64,000 nucleotides of DNA from Rhytidiadelphus loreus (GCA_947034895.1 OX344761.1:78925839-78989838), one strand, 5' to 3'; positions 1 through 12,616 are shown, counted from the first letter of the stretch. The notes: generated from the sequence alone by a model not told the origin. Translations and numbers: made by a program.

Positions 1-44
1 TTAATTTAACCTAGTTTTATATGATGTTTGAATCAGTTTCACAG

Positions 45-2269
45 GTGGTGATACGGGTATTTCCATCTCAAGGAAAGCTGGGATGATCCCACTTCAGATG
101 GAGCTTGGAGGCAAGGATTGCTGCATCGTCCTTGAAGATGCTGATCTTGAACTGGCTGCTAACAATGTCATCAAGGGCGGATTCTCCTTCAGGTTCGTGG
201 CTTATTTTATACACAAGCCACATGAGTTTCTCTAGTTATACAATACATAACCTTCGAGAAATCGGAGGCTCAATAAGATTATTAGACACAATGCAAAATC
301 GACTTGAACATCTAGATCTATATTTCTGGTTTACCCAAGGACTTACTTCGAGAAAAAGGGTTACGCGCTAATCCTCCAGACATGACCCTCTCTTTTAGGC
401 TAGAGTAGGATCTTTAGATATCAGAGAACTGCATCTTTTTGAAAGTTGAAAGGAGGATAGTTGTTATAACAAATAGACTCTTCTCTCCTTATTCCAACCG
501 CAATACGGTATATTTATGGTCACAATGAAAATAACAGGAGAGGGTTATGGATTATAGTCTTCTTCTTCTAATCAACCTGCGAGAGAGTGACAAAGTTGCC
601 TCAAAACTTGGACTTGGCTGTATGGTTTCTAAGCCTTGAGCTTTTGTGGAATTTTGTATCGCAGTGGTCAAAGGTGCACGGCCATCAAGGTGATATGTGT
701 CATGGAGTCAGTTGCAGAAGAGCTGGTGAAAAAGATTAATGAGAAGATGACGAAGCTCAAAGTTGGAATGCCTGAAGACAACTGCGCTATCACTCCCGTG
801 GTTAGCGAGTCGTCAGCGAACTTCATTCAGGGTCTTGTGGAGGATGCGAAGGCCAAGAAGGCCAAGTTCCATCAAGTATGTTCCATCTTCAAAGTCCTTT
901 GTGATTTTTGTTTTTAAAGCGAAGTCTCCTTTTTTCGGTGGAGAAAACAGCTGAGATCACCATATCGGGCACCATATACAACATTCTTGAACCTTTTTAC
1001 AGAGTTCAATTCTTCAATGGTCCTATAGATAGAACATTTTGTCTATAGACTATTGAATTCAAGTTTCTCATGCCACAGATGCTTTCCATCTTGAAATAAA
1101 AAAAGGACCTAGTTGACAGAATGTTCAAGAATGTTATGTTGTGAAGAAGTTTGATGAACTCTTTATTTGACCTTCGGATGCTGACACTGAAACTTGTTGT
1201 TGAACGGCGTTATGCAGAAGTGGAAGAGAGAAAACAACTTAATATGGCCAATCCTCATTGACCACGTGACACCGGACATGAGAATTGCGTGGGAGGAGCC
1301 CTTTGGACCAATCATCCCTGTCCTCCGAATCAAGACCGTGGAGGAAGGCATTTACCACTGCAATGCAAACAACTTCGCACTTCAGGTATGATCTCCAAAG
1401 AATTTCACTAAAGAAACAGACACAAGAAACAGAACCTGTATTGTACAACCTCAAACCTCTTAATCTGATAACTCTTAAGTACCTGCTAACAATCTCCCAG
1501 ATGTAGTAATCAATCCTCCACAACTCATTTTCTCTAATTCCGAATTCGGATTGGATAAATCTGATTGGACAACTTCCACATGCCAAGATTTAAGCACATA
1601 TCAGAGTGCATTATTTGTTCTCAAGGCAGTGCAATTAGAGAGGGCAAGATGCGAAATTATGAATGATCCTCCAGTTGTGAACAATCCTTCAGTTCTTGTG
1701 AATGATCCTCCAGTTGTTGTGAATAATCCTTCAGTTTTTGTGAACAATTTTTCAGTTGTTATGAACAATCCCCCAGTTGTTGTTTCAGTTGTTGTGAACA
1801 ATCCTCCAGTTTTTGTCAACAATTCTTCAGTTGTTTTGAACAAATCTTCAGTAGTTGTGAACAGTTCTTCAGTTGTTGTGAACAATCCTCGAGTTCTTGT
1901 GAACAATCCTCCAGTTGTTGCGAAACATCCTTCAGAGTTCTTAGGAACAACGATCCCCCAGCCCGTTGCTTTGTTGAGAAGGATCCATCCATTCCCCCAG
2001 TGAGTGACCACAACGTGCTTTGATGGCTTTTTTTCCAGGGCTGTGTCTTCACCAGAGACATCAACAAGGCCATTTTGGTCAGCAATGCAATGGAGAGCGG
2101 AACCATTCAAATCAACGCAGCTCCTGCTCGAGGACCGGACCACTTCCCCTTCCAGGGCTTGCGAGACAGCGGCATTGGCTCCCAGGGAGTCACCAACAGC
2201 ATCCACATGATGACCAAGACCAAGAGCACGGTCATCAACTTGCCAACGGAATCCTACACCATGGGCTAG
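45..2269 (+). CDS. GAPN: Non-phosphorylating NADP-dependent glyceraldehyde-3-phosphate dehydrogenase, C-terminal part (5' end outside window)
   Basis: Four exons can be placed: 45-192, 665-875, 1218-1385 and 2039-2269 (stop TAG 2267-2269). All junctions are GT-AG and the frame is kept through each. The first exon carries the MELGGKD motif with the general-base glutamate of the ALDH superfamily. The second begins in SGQRCTA, whose cysteine is the catalytic nucleophile. The third has RIAWEEPFGP and the last GPDHFPFQG and the usual plant GAPN end SYTMG-like (here ESYTMG). The enzyme (ALDH11 family, EC 1.2.1.9) oxidises cytosolic glyceraldehyde 3-phosphate to 3-phosphoglycerate and makes NADPH without ATP. 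The exon before position 45 and the start codon lie outside the window. The third intron holds a 21-bp minisatellite. The identity is firm from the ordered motifs; exon borders are inferred from splice consensus and homology recalled from the family. Confidence 0.95.
1663..1933. repeat. 21-bp minisatellite inside GAPN intron 3
   Basis: About a dozen imperfect direct copies of a 21-bp unit of the form GAACAATCCTCCAGTTGTTGT, lying wholly within the intron 1386-2038. Because 21 is a multiple of three, the array stays open on both strands and gives spurious Asn/Pro/Val-rich or Thr/Gly-rich reading frames. One unit near 1775 is shortened. No role is evident. Confidence 0.9.
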
Positions 2270-5140
2270 TCTAGATGGAGCTAATTCAGTTCTTAAGCTT
2301 AGATTTTCTGGATCATACATATACCAAGCCCAGACATTTTAAGCAAGAATCTGTATATATTGGAATACCAATCAGGGCAATAGTAAGTGTAGTTACACCT
2401 TATGACCTATAACTCAACTACTCTTTTTGAATGGCAACCTTCTTATAGGTTAGCAGTTGGGTATTTCAAATGTTTGACAGCATTGCTTTCACGGCTTCAC
2501 CCACTTGGAAAATATTGTTCTCTTTTATTATCATCAGGTGATGCAGGTGGAGGCAGATTCAAAAGCACCGTTTCACTGTTTGTAGAGACAAGTTTTAAAG
2601 TATATATACACCTTACAAACGTCTGAATAAGAATCAATTTGTGCCAATGTTCGGAATTTTTTTTTTAAAATTACCAGCTATTTTCCTTCAACTCCCATAT
2701 TGAACTGCTTTTTTTCTCTATTTCTTACTGTAAATAGAAATCTTATAGATTTTTTCACTGTTTTTTTGCAATGTTTTAAAATTGCAACTGTTTTATTTTC
2801 CCCCCCAATTCCGTTGGCTAACAACGCACTAACTAGTGGTTTTCTCCAAACATTTGTCTGTGCATGCTTCACAAGATTAGATTGTCTAAATTTCTCAAAT
2901 TCTCAAAGCTTGTGCTTATTAGACACTATACGAAATAAATTATGATTCTTACAAAAAAATGATGGTTGTAGGTGTATCCAAAACCAACCTCTTAGCTCTC
3001 ATGTTCATTGTTGGTAATTCATGCAATAACCTAGATGGGAAGTTATATCAACATACTTGAAATTAGGTGTACTACTTTTTAAAATTCTAAATTTCACTGA
3101 CTCAAATCCTGTCTTCTCATCATGGAAATTTTCATTCATTTGATCTTTTTTCATACATTTCGAGTGTTCATTCATTCACTTCGATCACCACCAGCACCAT
3201 TCGTTAAGTCTCAACTACAAATCATTATCATCAACAGACACTATAGCTACATCCCCAAATTGGTAGAAAGATAAGGATGCCAAAAGCTGAGGGGAGTTGA
3301 TATGGTAGGTGCGTCAACAATGATCGATCTAGGATCAAAGAGCTCGATCTTAAATGTAGGTAGGTGGATTGGGGTCATAACTAGTCTGCAGCAACCGAAT
3401 GCTGTGTCAATGTCAAAAATGTCAATGCCTTGCAATGTCAATGGTATCGATGAACATTACATTATAGTTGAAAACGAAAGTCAGATGGTCAATGCTTTGT
3501 CGTTGAGAGTATTCCAAAACCAGAAACCTGACACACGGCCTTAGCCAGCTGAAACTTGAATGACAAGAGCAATGAAGTAGTCCAAAATTCGGATGAGATT
3601 GAAAACTTGCCAACGTATACATGTGGCATTAGCAACAAGAGCTACAGCCTTCAAAAAATCACTGTTCGAAACGAAAGGCTTCCGATTAAATTCTCATTTC
3701 CTGCCACAATTTTTACTTCAATCCCAGTTTTGCCGATCCTCTAGAGAACATCAGTCTCTGCTGCAATAGTTCGTGATTTGACCTTTAGCAATCATAATAT
3801 AATGTGTCCCAGTCGAACTGCCCATATAAGCTATTCACCTGGCTGGCCTCAATAATTCTAAGACATTGAATGGGAGGCAGATTTCTGAGCTTCTCATCCC
3901 CCATTGAAAAAACGTTTGAAACCCAATCTGAAGTACGGAAGGTACGTTTTCATTTGGTGTCAGGAGTGGTGCTAACGAATGAATCTCTAAGGTTTGTGCA
4001 CATTTGGATTTTTTTAGAATCACTTAAGTTTGCTACTGTAGCACACTCCTAGCACCAATTGTGAACATACCTCAATGTCTTTTAATGCAAGGAGTGTGTA
4101 AGTTTACAACACATTTAGTATACACAAAATGAGGATATTAATCCTCGGGTAACCTTATTCAAATCTTCCTAGTAGGAAGATATCCTCAGCTTTTGGAGCT
4201 GTTTCAAACCTTGATTATTATTGCACAGAGATAGCGCAAGGAAAAGACAGATTTGGGGGCTCTTATTGAAATGATATTGTTGTTAATTCTGGACAATCAA
4301 AAGGTGACACTTGTATATAAAAAAAATTGAACCAATTTGCGCAAACCAAAACTAATTCCACGAAACTGAACCTGTAAGACATGGTATGAGTATCTTTGCA
4401 GTATGAGACATGTATTTTTGCAATTAAAAATTCATTTGTTTCAACAAAAATTACAAGATTCAACACATAAACTATATCCCCTCTAATGACACACACTGTG
4501 ATGACAGAATGACATTATACATTGTGACGCCACACTCTTGTACATCCTCAAAATCTGCCATGTTGTGTACACATCTGATTGGACGAATTCCACATGTCGA
4601 GTTCTGAATTTACGCATGAGCCAGTACATTCAGAACCGCATTCGTCTAATCATATGGCAGTGTCATTAGAGAGGGTACTGAGTTGCTTCAGTCAGTTCAC
4701 TTGAAGTTAGAGCAAGCAAAACACGCCCAACTGGCAAGTGGCAAACTGGCAACCACCCACAAGCTGAAGCAACCCATCACTCACCTGAATACCTGATAAT
4801 TGATTACAAGTTTTGCATGAGCAAACAAAACAAATCAATGAGCTTCCACTTCTGGCAACCATCAGATAAGACGTCAGCGTGCAGATGTCGAAACTTCCGA
4901 GCCAGCTGACCAACGTAAGCATGCACAGAAGCTCAAGTGGTATGTCACTACGCCAGCACCGTTGATATCCACACGGATTCCCATGACACATACCATTCAA
5001 TGTTTGTCTGGAGTACAGGCCTGAGTGACCCGCAGCAGATTCTAAAATAGTCTACTATACATGACTGTAGTAACAAGTCCTTCCAATTGCAGAAAATATT
5101 CTTATTACAGAATTGTTGAAAACTCTCCTTGAATGTGCGA
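2270..5140. other. Intergenic stretch between GAPN and the peroxidase gene
   Basis: AT-rich DNA with T- and A-runs near 2660-2810. Open frames here are under 100 codons, overlap on both strands and show no recognisable domain. I see no transposon ends, RNA gene or coding relic that I can support. Confidence 0.5.
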
Positions 5141-5144
5141 AGGT

Positions 5145-5243
5145 AAGTGAGTCCATTGTGGTGAGCAAAATTGTATTAGCGTTGTACATTTTAGAACTTG
5201 AATGAATACCACCATTAGAATGTTGCCCACAATGGACTCACTT
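5145..5243. repeat. 17-bp perfect inverted repeat upstream of the peroxidase gene
   Basis: The 17-mer AAGTGAGTCCATTGTGG at 5145-5161 returns as its exact reverse complement at 5227-5243, with a 65-nt spacer. The right arm is followed by a second, 12-bp inverted pair (CTTAAATTTGCA 5241-5252 and TGCAAATTTAAG 5321-5332). It could be a small MITE relic or a cruciform-forming site about 0.8 kb upstream of the peroxidase start. Confidence 0.75.
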
Positions 5244-5740
5244 AAATTTGCACTGGACGGGTAGCTGACTTTGTAGGAAATCGCAAGCCATTACTATTGC
5301 AGAATTCAACCTCCTCTCAATGCAAATTTAAGTTAAGCTTACAATGAAGGAAGCTGGCATGGCCGAAGCTCCCCGGGGGTCAGTTGCTTTGAGAGACACT
5401 CTGGAGAGTTAGCCCGGTAGTTGCTACGCTGTCAGCTGCATTCAATGCGGCAGTTATGAAACTGCACCTCGGAGGATCAATGCAGGCCGGCCCCCAGGTG
5501 TCCCGTTGTCACGGCCTGACTGAATACATAATTTCTCACCACGCAAATAGCCGGCTTCAATTCTTGCCATGCTGAATCGGTAAATGCCCAACCGCTGAAG
5601 TTGTTCAATATTTCAAACAGCTGCAGCTAACTTCGATCATTGCAAATATATTTCCAAGAGTGCGTGTGTCCAACACAAGCCCGCGCGCCCGCCTAGTGTC
5701 TGTACGTACTAGCTAGCCCTTCGAGTGTGAAGGAAAGGGT

Positions 5741-5750
5741 TATATTTAAG
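5741..5750 (+). promoter_or_regulatory. Possible TATA box of the peroxidase gene
   Basis: TATATTTAAG lies about 290 bp before the peroxidase start codon, in DNA that becomes more GC-rich toward the gene. It would imply a 5' leader of roughly 250 nt. A second A/T motif (ATAAATATA) near 5813 is an alternative. Position and composition are the only support. Confidence 0.3.
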
Positions 5751-6036
5751 ATCGCAGCCATATTGAACTTTCCCCGAGAAACTAGACTTGCATTGGCCCT
5801 TGACGTACAGTGATAAATATACCTTACATCGGATTTGGACTGCGTTTAATCATCCGTTGCACTCCATTTGCGTGTCACGGTTCCTCCTGTACTATCTTAG
5901 TCTGTGGCTAAGTACACCAGAGCTGTGATCCATCGATAGTTTAGGTAGTGAGAGAAAAGCTCTAGGTCACTAGCTGGAAAGTTTTGGAAAGTTTTGGGAG
6001 GCCGGGGTTTGGGAGTGTTGGTGTTTAGTTCTAGTG

Positions 6037-9000
6037 ATGGGGAGGTGTGTCTGGACGTTGTCGTTGGTGGTGGCGTTTGTATTGTGGGTGCCGGATATGG
6101 TGGAAGCGCAGGGGCTGCAATATGGATACTATGAGACGTTGGGGTGTCGTGGAGTGGAGGACAGGGTGAGGACGTTGGTAAGACGCAGCTTCATGACGGA
6201 TGCAACCGCCAGTGCCGCAATGCTGCGTCTTGCTTTTCACGATTGCCAAGTGGGGCCGGTAAGTCTCACGCACTTTCTCTTCAACGGTAGCGAGAAAATG
6301 GCTTCGTTTGCCATCTGTAATCGCATCTATTTGTACTTGTTATTAATTAAGAATTGAACGCTTGTAAGTAGTACGCTGGGAAACAACATTGTTTGTAGCT
6401 TTGTATCGTGTCCGGCATTGTCGGTGTTCATCATTCTCTCCGAGACCCTGAGACTCCATGGCGACATTCTGAAGAAACTCGTTATGGGAGTACATTGATC
6501 ATTTTCGTTTTCAGTCATATATAGGGATACATTTTTTGCTACTGTTTTACATCGAGCATCCACGGATGGTTGAGAGTTACGATGAAAGGCGAGGAACTTT
6601 AATAGAGATCCTGATGTCTTCGAACTCCATTGCAATGCGAGAGCCGAAGTGTTGCTAAATTAGAAAGCTTGTAGTGCCTGATCGAATGTCCGTAGTACTC
6701 GGTAAGTCTCGCACCTGGGAATATGAGAAGCGTGGAAGCTTTCTGTGTGCGTAGTACTGATTCTGAATGTCGGATTTTAGGAACACTAATTAGCCCTGCT
6801 TGTACGACGTCAGAAACCTGAGTTCGTAAATTCCAAAGCCTACTTTTCATTTGAAGACGCCCTTCTGTCGGTGAACACCTGGCCAGACTTTTTGGGCGGT
6901 CATCACGAGGACTGGAGTGTTCTCGACGTCATCATTGGCCTTTCCCTTCATTCTTACTTTTTTTTTAAACTTTTCCTTCCATGTACTATGATCCCCGCCG
7001 ACCACCGAGAACATGTTGCAGGGAAATTTCAGAGGACCTTCTAGACGAAATTATTAGCTCTCTACTTTCAATTTAATTTCTTTTTTTTTTTTTGCCCCTC
7101 ATTGTCCGAGAAACCAGAGCAGTTTTCAATAATTCCCAGCAGGTGTTCGGGGTGGGCTAAACTAGTGAAGCATACTAAAATGACCACCATTTGGGTGAAA
7201 TTTAGAGTTCCAAAAGCGAGAGTACTTTCATATTTCCCAAAGTTATCACTAATCAATTACGTTTAGCAGTAGTCTAGCTTGATGGCCGATATAATGTAAG
7301 TTAAACCAGCAGGGCATTGATAGAACGAGTTTCGTTGTCGATCGATTCCTGTCAGTTCCCATTAGTCTCTCATGAATCTCAACATGGGACAATCGGATGA
7401 GCATTGGCAATCAGTATTCTTCTACTGAATTCGAGCGATTGAGGGTCGTAAAATTCAAGAAATTTGATCGTTGTTGCACATTTATTTTATGGTAAGCTAA
7501 TAACCAATTTCACAGAACTAACTGTCCATCGATTTAAGGTGTTTTCACACTCAGTAGCACAAATGAAAGCTCACCTGTATCGTGAATGGAGCCTTCAATT
7601 TACAGTACAGAATAGTCAATGGACTCTGTACCTTAGCAGCATGGCATTGCCAGCACTAGTTTCGTAGTCGATCGATTACTGTGATTTCCAAATACTCTCT
7701 CATTCAGATGAGTCCTGGAATTAATTACTGTTGTTGCACTGAATTAGATCGACTGAGGGTCATGAAACTCACTCAGTTTTCACGTTATTGCGGCTGCAGG
7801 GCGGTTGCGACGGCTCCATCATGATCCAATCAAACGGGGCAGGCGGAGAGATGAGCTCCGGCGGCAACTTGGGCGTGAAGCGTTTGGACATCATCAACAG
7901 CGTGAAGGCGGACATGGAGCAGATGTGTCCCCTGACTGTCTCCTGCGCGGACATCATCGCCATGGCAGGACGCGACGCTGTGGCATTCAATGGAGGGCCT
8001 AACATCCAGATCGCCTTGGGACGCAAAGACACGGATGTCTCGAGTGCTGCTCAAGCGGATGCGGAGCTGCCGCCCGCGACGTCTAATGTCGACAGAGTGA
8101 TAAACGTCTTCTCTTCCTTCGGCATGAGCCTCGAGGAAAGCGTCGCCATTCTTGGTATATTGAGCACTTGCCCTAGTTCCCACACATTGGAATTATAAAT
8201 TAGCATTGTTCTTGAGTTCACTTTGACTCCCACTATTTCTTTTTTTGCTTTCGCTCCAATCAAAGTAGAATATTAAAATTGTGTGCAGGAGAATTTTCTT
8301 CTGCACTAATGAATATCTGCTGTCTACTTTGTACGTGTGGGTTCTAAACTATAGAACTCTGAATTGGGTAGAAATAAGGATATTAGATTCTTAATATGTA
8401 AATGCAAGATGATTGGTGCAATGAAAAAATCATCAAAATGAAGAAACCCTCACTAAACAGACTTAAGAGTGTAGAGTCCAAAATATGGACCCAATTATTG
8501 AAGTGTGAAACATGATCCCCAGTGTATTGCCTATCGTACTATGACAGAAGTTCAAAGGGACCTTGCATGGGTTCCAAGCTTCCAGGAAGACCATGGTCGA
8601 TCTCTTGAAGGCATCTTGCTAGTGAAAGGATAGAAAGTATTCCTCCACTGGTACAATTGCTCCATGAGGCCGAAACAGTGGAGCAATACTGTTATTTCAA
8701 TGTCAAGGAAATTTCCATTTAATCGGCAATCTTCAGTGAAAATGACAGTTCTGTACAATTGCATTAAGTCGATATATCTCGTAGTCATCACAGGAAAAAC
8801 GTCTTTTTGCATCTCATTTTTGGCAATCAGAAACTCGCCAATCTAATTAAATGAAACCTTTCTTGCTTCAATAGTAGGACGTCATTTGCACCAGACGCCG
8901 GATTCACATTGTTCTAGAGGCAGGGTGTTTACTTGAGACTTTGGAGTGTCAGTGGCTCATCCTCTTCTCATTCTTTTAGCTTACATATGTTCGCCTCACC

Positions 9001-9413
9001 CAAAGTATGCTGCGCTTTTTCTGAATGCAGGCTCTCACACCTTAGGTGGCGGCCACTGCAAGAACATCGAAGACCGCCTTCCCTTCAACAGCCCCACCGC
9101 TCCCACCAGCCTCATGTACCGCACGCAGCTCCGCACCGCCTGCGCCGTGAACGTCTTCGACGTGGCCATCCTCAACATCGATTCCACGCCCTTCTCCTTC
9201 GACAACCGATACTTCAAGGACATCCAGAACGGACGCGGTCTCTTCACGATGGACAACATCTTGGCCACAGACCCACGCACGGCACCCATCGTCACCACGT
9301 TCGCATCCAACCAGGGCGCCTTCTTCAACGCCTTTCAGAATGCGTATGGGAAGCTCACGTCAAGAGCGTTGACAGGGAGCCAAGGCAGTGTGCGAGGCAG
9401 CTGCCAGCTCTGA
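6037..9413 (+). CDS. Secreted class III peroxidase
   Basis: Three exons: 6037-6258, 7800-8154 and 9031-9413, giving 319 residues, the usual family length. Residues 1-24 form a signal peptide (hydrophobic SLVVAFVLWV, cut after VEA), so the enzyme goes to the wall or vacuole. It oxidises phenolics with H2O2 through haem. Distal Arg64 and His68 lie in MLRLAFHDC, the proximal haem His195 in GSHTLGGGHC, and the calcium-site motif GGCDGS follows the first junction. All eight disulfide cysteines of the family are present (in GCRG, HDC, GCDG, QMC, SCAD, GHC, TAC and GSC). The ATG at 6037 is chosen because it starts directly at the signal peptide. Oddity: the consensus donor after CCG puts two extra residues, GP, between FHDCQV and GGCDGS. 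Introns are 1.5 kb and 0.9 kb with no recognised content. Physiological substrate unknown. Confidence 0.95.
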
Positions 9414-9500
9414 TGCTTCAGTTAGGGTTACGGTTGAGGATTGAGGGCTGAGATCGCGTTTGCATTGATTTTTCGGATGGGAATGGGTTGCTAGTGCTAC

Positions 9501-9676
9501 TTCGCCGCTTTCCAGACTGCGTATGTCAAGCTCACGTTGAGAATGTTGACAGCGAGCCAAGGGAGTGTGCGATGGAGCTGCCAGCTCTGATACTTCAGTT
9601 AGGATTAGGGTTGAGGGTTACGTTGAGGGTTGAGATCACGTTTGCATTTGATTTTTTTGGAGGGGTATGGGTTGCT
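9501..9676 (+). pseudogene. Tandem partial duplicate of the peroxidase last-exon tail and 3' flank
   Basis: The segment closely resembles 9324-9492, which holds the last roughly 30 codons of the peroxidase plus its 3' flank. It reproduces the CCAGCTCTGA terminus and the following run of GGGTTGAGGGTT-like repeats through GGGTTGCT. Substitutions and indels separate the copies. There is no upstream exon, so it cannot encode a peroxidase; it may supply a duplicate 3' untranslated or polyadenylation region. Confidence 0.85.
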
Positions 9677-9727
9677 ACGGCTTGTATTGTACATGAGGGT
9701 GAAATAATTAAGACAGGCCTAATTTGA

Positions 9728-10838
9728 TTCAGTATCTCCTGATGAAGCTTTCAACCCTTCCTATGGATGGAGCGATCTAGTTAAGTAAACTGGGCAAAAT
9801 TTCACAACAGAGGAGCACTGCAAAGTGGACTTGTTGAGGGATTTTGCCAGGGGTTTGTAACGATTGGGTCTTTGAAACTGCGAAATATTTTTGCTTGTAG
9901 TTTCATTGGTATTGTTCAAAGTGAATTTTGTATGTATGACAGTCACATTGAAGAAGTACTAGGTAGCAAGAGTTAGGGGGTTGAGGTAGAAGATGTTGTA
10001 GATTATTATCTTTGATCTTTTGATTATCACATTTGTATGCAGTTTCTTGTGACATATCAGAGTGTAATAGTGAGAGTTTTGGGTGTAGCGAATTAACCAG
10101 TTGGACATTGGCGTCCAATCTTTTGTTCTCCTAATTTCAAATCCTGGAAGAATATTTGCACCAAAGCAGCAAAGTCTTGCAAAGAAACATCAATACCTGT
10201 AGAAGTTGGCAAGCGGAGACAATTAAGCTCCACCAAACCCACCCTACACTGTTGATGTCCAGCGTAACTGCAGTGGGTGAAAATTAATGTGGCCCATATA
10301 TAACAATTATGTCAAGGAAGACGAAAGCGACTCTGTAACCTCCAACGAAATCAACGTCGCCACAGGGAATTTGAAAAATATTGATTACTGTAATTACTGA
10401 GGTGCTCAGTTTATTTGGTAAACTTAGTATGTTTATCACGAAACCCGAAGGGACTCTTAATGGGAACTGACATTCAAGCTTCCTTCTTATAAGTTTAGGA
10501 ACCCTACTTGTAAGTTATTTCTCCTTTTTGCAGGATGATCGATGTGAGCCAGTAATGCAGCCTTCGTCGTCACATGATTCATATGACAAGAAAAAGGTAC
10601 ACAAAATTGTGGATTGTGATCACAGCGTCAGAGGCTTTGAAGACCAAGGATCTTGATAGAAAGGGAACATCTAACAGATACTGTAAAAGCTCATGTTTAT
10701 CATGACTCTCAGTGAGCTTTCAGAGCTGAAGAAGGTGTTCCGTCCATTCAAGTAGGTTGTTCAGTGTTCACTCTCGAGTACGTGATCAGTCAATCATGGT
10801 TTCACCTGCAATTTTGTGGCAATTCAGAAAACTCTGTA
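9728..10838. other. Intergenic DNA without recognised content
   Basis: No gene, transposon terminus or RNA gene that I can support. A short stretch around 10536-10600 is flanked by AG and GT and reads openly, but it has no recognisable motif or partner exon. Confidence 0.4.
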
Positions 10839-11279
10839 AGAGCATCCTCAGTCCAAACCATGTTATTCAGCACTGTATCACTATATTTCGTGTCAGTTCA
10901 GGAGGGTTGCAGTTTGTTGCGCCTCAACGTCCTGCGGAGGCCATCGCAAACTCACTAGGCGAAACGGTTGTTTCTATGAGGGCAGAAGTTGAGCTACCTG
11001 AGCTGAGTTGCCTGTTCATGATTTGTTGGTTACTCCTAAGAAGAGTTGGAATGTGGGAACTAAGCACAACCATCGCCATGATTGTGTTGACTGCTGAAAT
11101 GCAGAGGAGGGTCAAGGGCACACAACTGAAAGAGCATGAATTTGCTGTGACAGAGCTTAATTTTGCAGAGACCACGAAGGTGACAATTGCAATATCAACC
11201 ACATTGGGACCATGTTTCTGTTGAACAATGACAACATACCATTGCTAAGCGTGAGAAAAGACTAGACTGAGGATGCTCT
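10839..11279. mobile_element. Possible MITE with 15-bp terminal inverted repeats
   Basis: AGAGCATCCTCAGTC at 10839-10853 is matched by its exact reverse complement at 11265-11279, bounding 441 bp. A 155-codon open frame (10757-11224, +) overlaps but starts outside the arms and shows no domain. I could not find a clear target-site duplication, so the class is open. Confidence 0.45.
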
Positions 11280-11345
11280 AACTAAAGAAATTCTAAGCCA
11301 ACATTACTGCCTCACTTGGCTTACTGAGGTGGGTAACACTGTTTG

Positions 11346-11654
11346 CTACACTAAAAAGGATATTTAGTGTTAGCAACACTATTTACGAACCTTGACACTA
11401 AATATCATTAACCCTACTAAACTAAGTAACATTAAATCTAATTTCTAACACAAAATGTACTTTATGGTAAATCTGAAATCTGTACTCTATGGCAAATCTG
11501 AAATCTGAAATCTGGTAAATCTAAATGTACTCTATGGTATGCATTGAAGTTTAGCACTACACTAATCGTCCTAAAATTGACATTTAGTGTAGGGTCAAGT
11601 AGGGTGGTAATTACACTAAATGTAATCCAACACTAAATATCTTTTTTAGTGTAG
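11346..11654. mobile_element. MITE with 26-bp terminal inverted repeats
   Basis: The left end (11346-11371, starting CTACACTAAAAAGG) and right end (11629-11654) are inverted copies with one mismatch. Shorter internal copies of the TACACTAAATGT-like motif occur at about 11580 and 11611. Total length is 309 bp and there is no coding capacity. No unambiguous target duplication is visible, so the superfamily is not assigned. Confidence 0.75.
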
Positions 11655-12616
11655 TGCACCTAGTTTCTTTTATCACACTAGTCAAATTTTCATATTTTCT
11701 TGTTGGCAAATGAAAGGAGGTTTCAATGCACCAAAGAACATGATATTTGGATACCATACACAAAAGTCATGAAGGTTGCTATAGTAGAAATTAGAAAATA
11801 GTAGAGATGTTCTATGTTGGGCTTTATTTTTTTGAGTTTTCTAATTTGAAGTCTTATTTTTATTTATTTAAATGGTTTCACATTTACCCCAAATTAATCT
11901 AGATGAACCCTTTCGGGTATTTTTTTAAAATGGAAGAAGAAACTAAATTAAATAGAAGACTCTATCAATGAAATACAAAATAGGCACAATGCTAGGGAAA
12001 AGAAGGGGTATGTTCTTTTAACTCTATATAGCCCATAGTCAATATGTTTGGCAAGAAGAGGACAACCTTCTTTGTTGGTAGATGATTAGAGAATATTTAG
12101 AGGGACTTTCCACAAGAAATCTAAACTTCATAGTGTAGTTGAAATTTTGCTAGCAAAAAATAAGTTTACTTGTAGTTTGCAAAAACTCAAAATCAATCTC
12201 TATGCACCCTCTCCCCTTATTGTGTATGTAGGTTGGAAGCTCCAATATGACCCTTTTTCTAATCCCGCCATCTACATTTTGATCTTGAATGGTCACCTAC
12301 CTTCCCCAAAATTGCCAAAAGGATTAAAAAGCAATCAATGGTAGTTTCGATGGTAGTTGAACATTTCATGCTTCAAGTTAGGCATGAATAGGTACCTTAT
12401 GCTTTTAACTTTAAAAATTCATAGAATACTATGTGAATATTAAAAATTTAGGAAACAACTTGGATTGGCTTCACTTGAGTGGGCTAGTATACTTCTTTTT
12501 TTTTAAATCATAATTTAACCCACACATTTAGCAATTCAATGAAAGTGTTGAGGACTTTGGTCCTTCTACCTTAGAGCCGGCTTCCATGTGGAGCTAGGGC
12601 TAGTGAAGTCCACTCG

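Noticed and set aside
1551..2320. 150- and 239-codon frames, Asn/Pro/Val-rich (+) and Thr/Gly-rich (-)
   Set aside because: They cross a GAPN intron and its last exon; openness comes from the 21-bp repeat.
10757..11224. 155-codon frame as a gene
   Set aside because: No domain, no presequence, overlaps a possible MITE and a shorter antisense frame.
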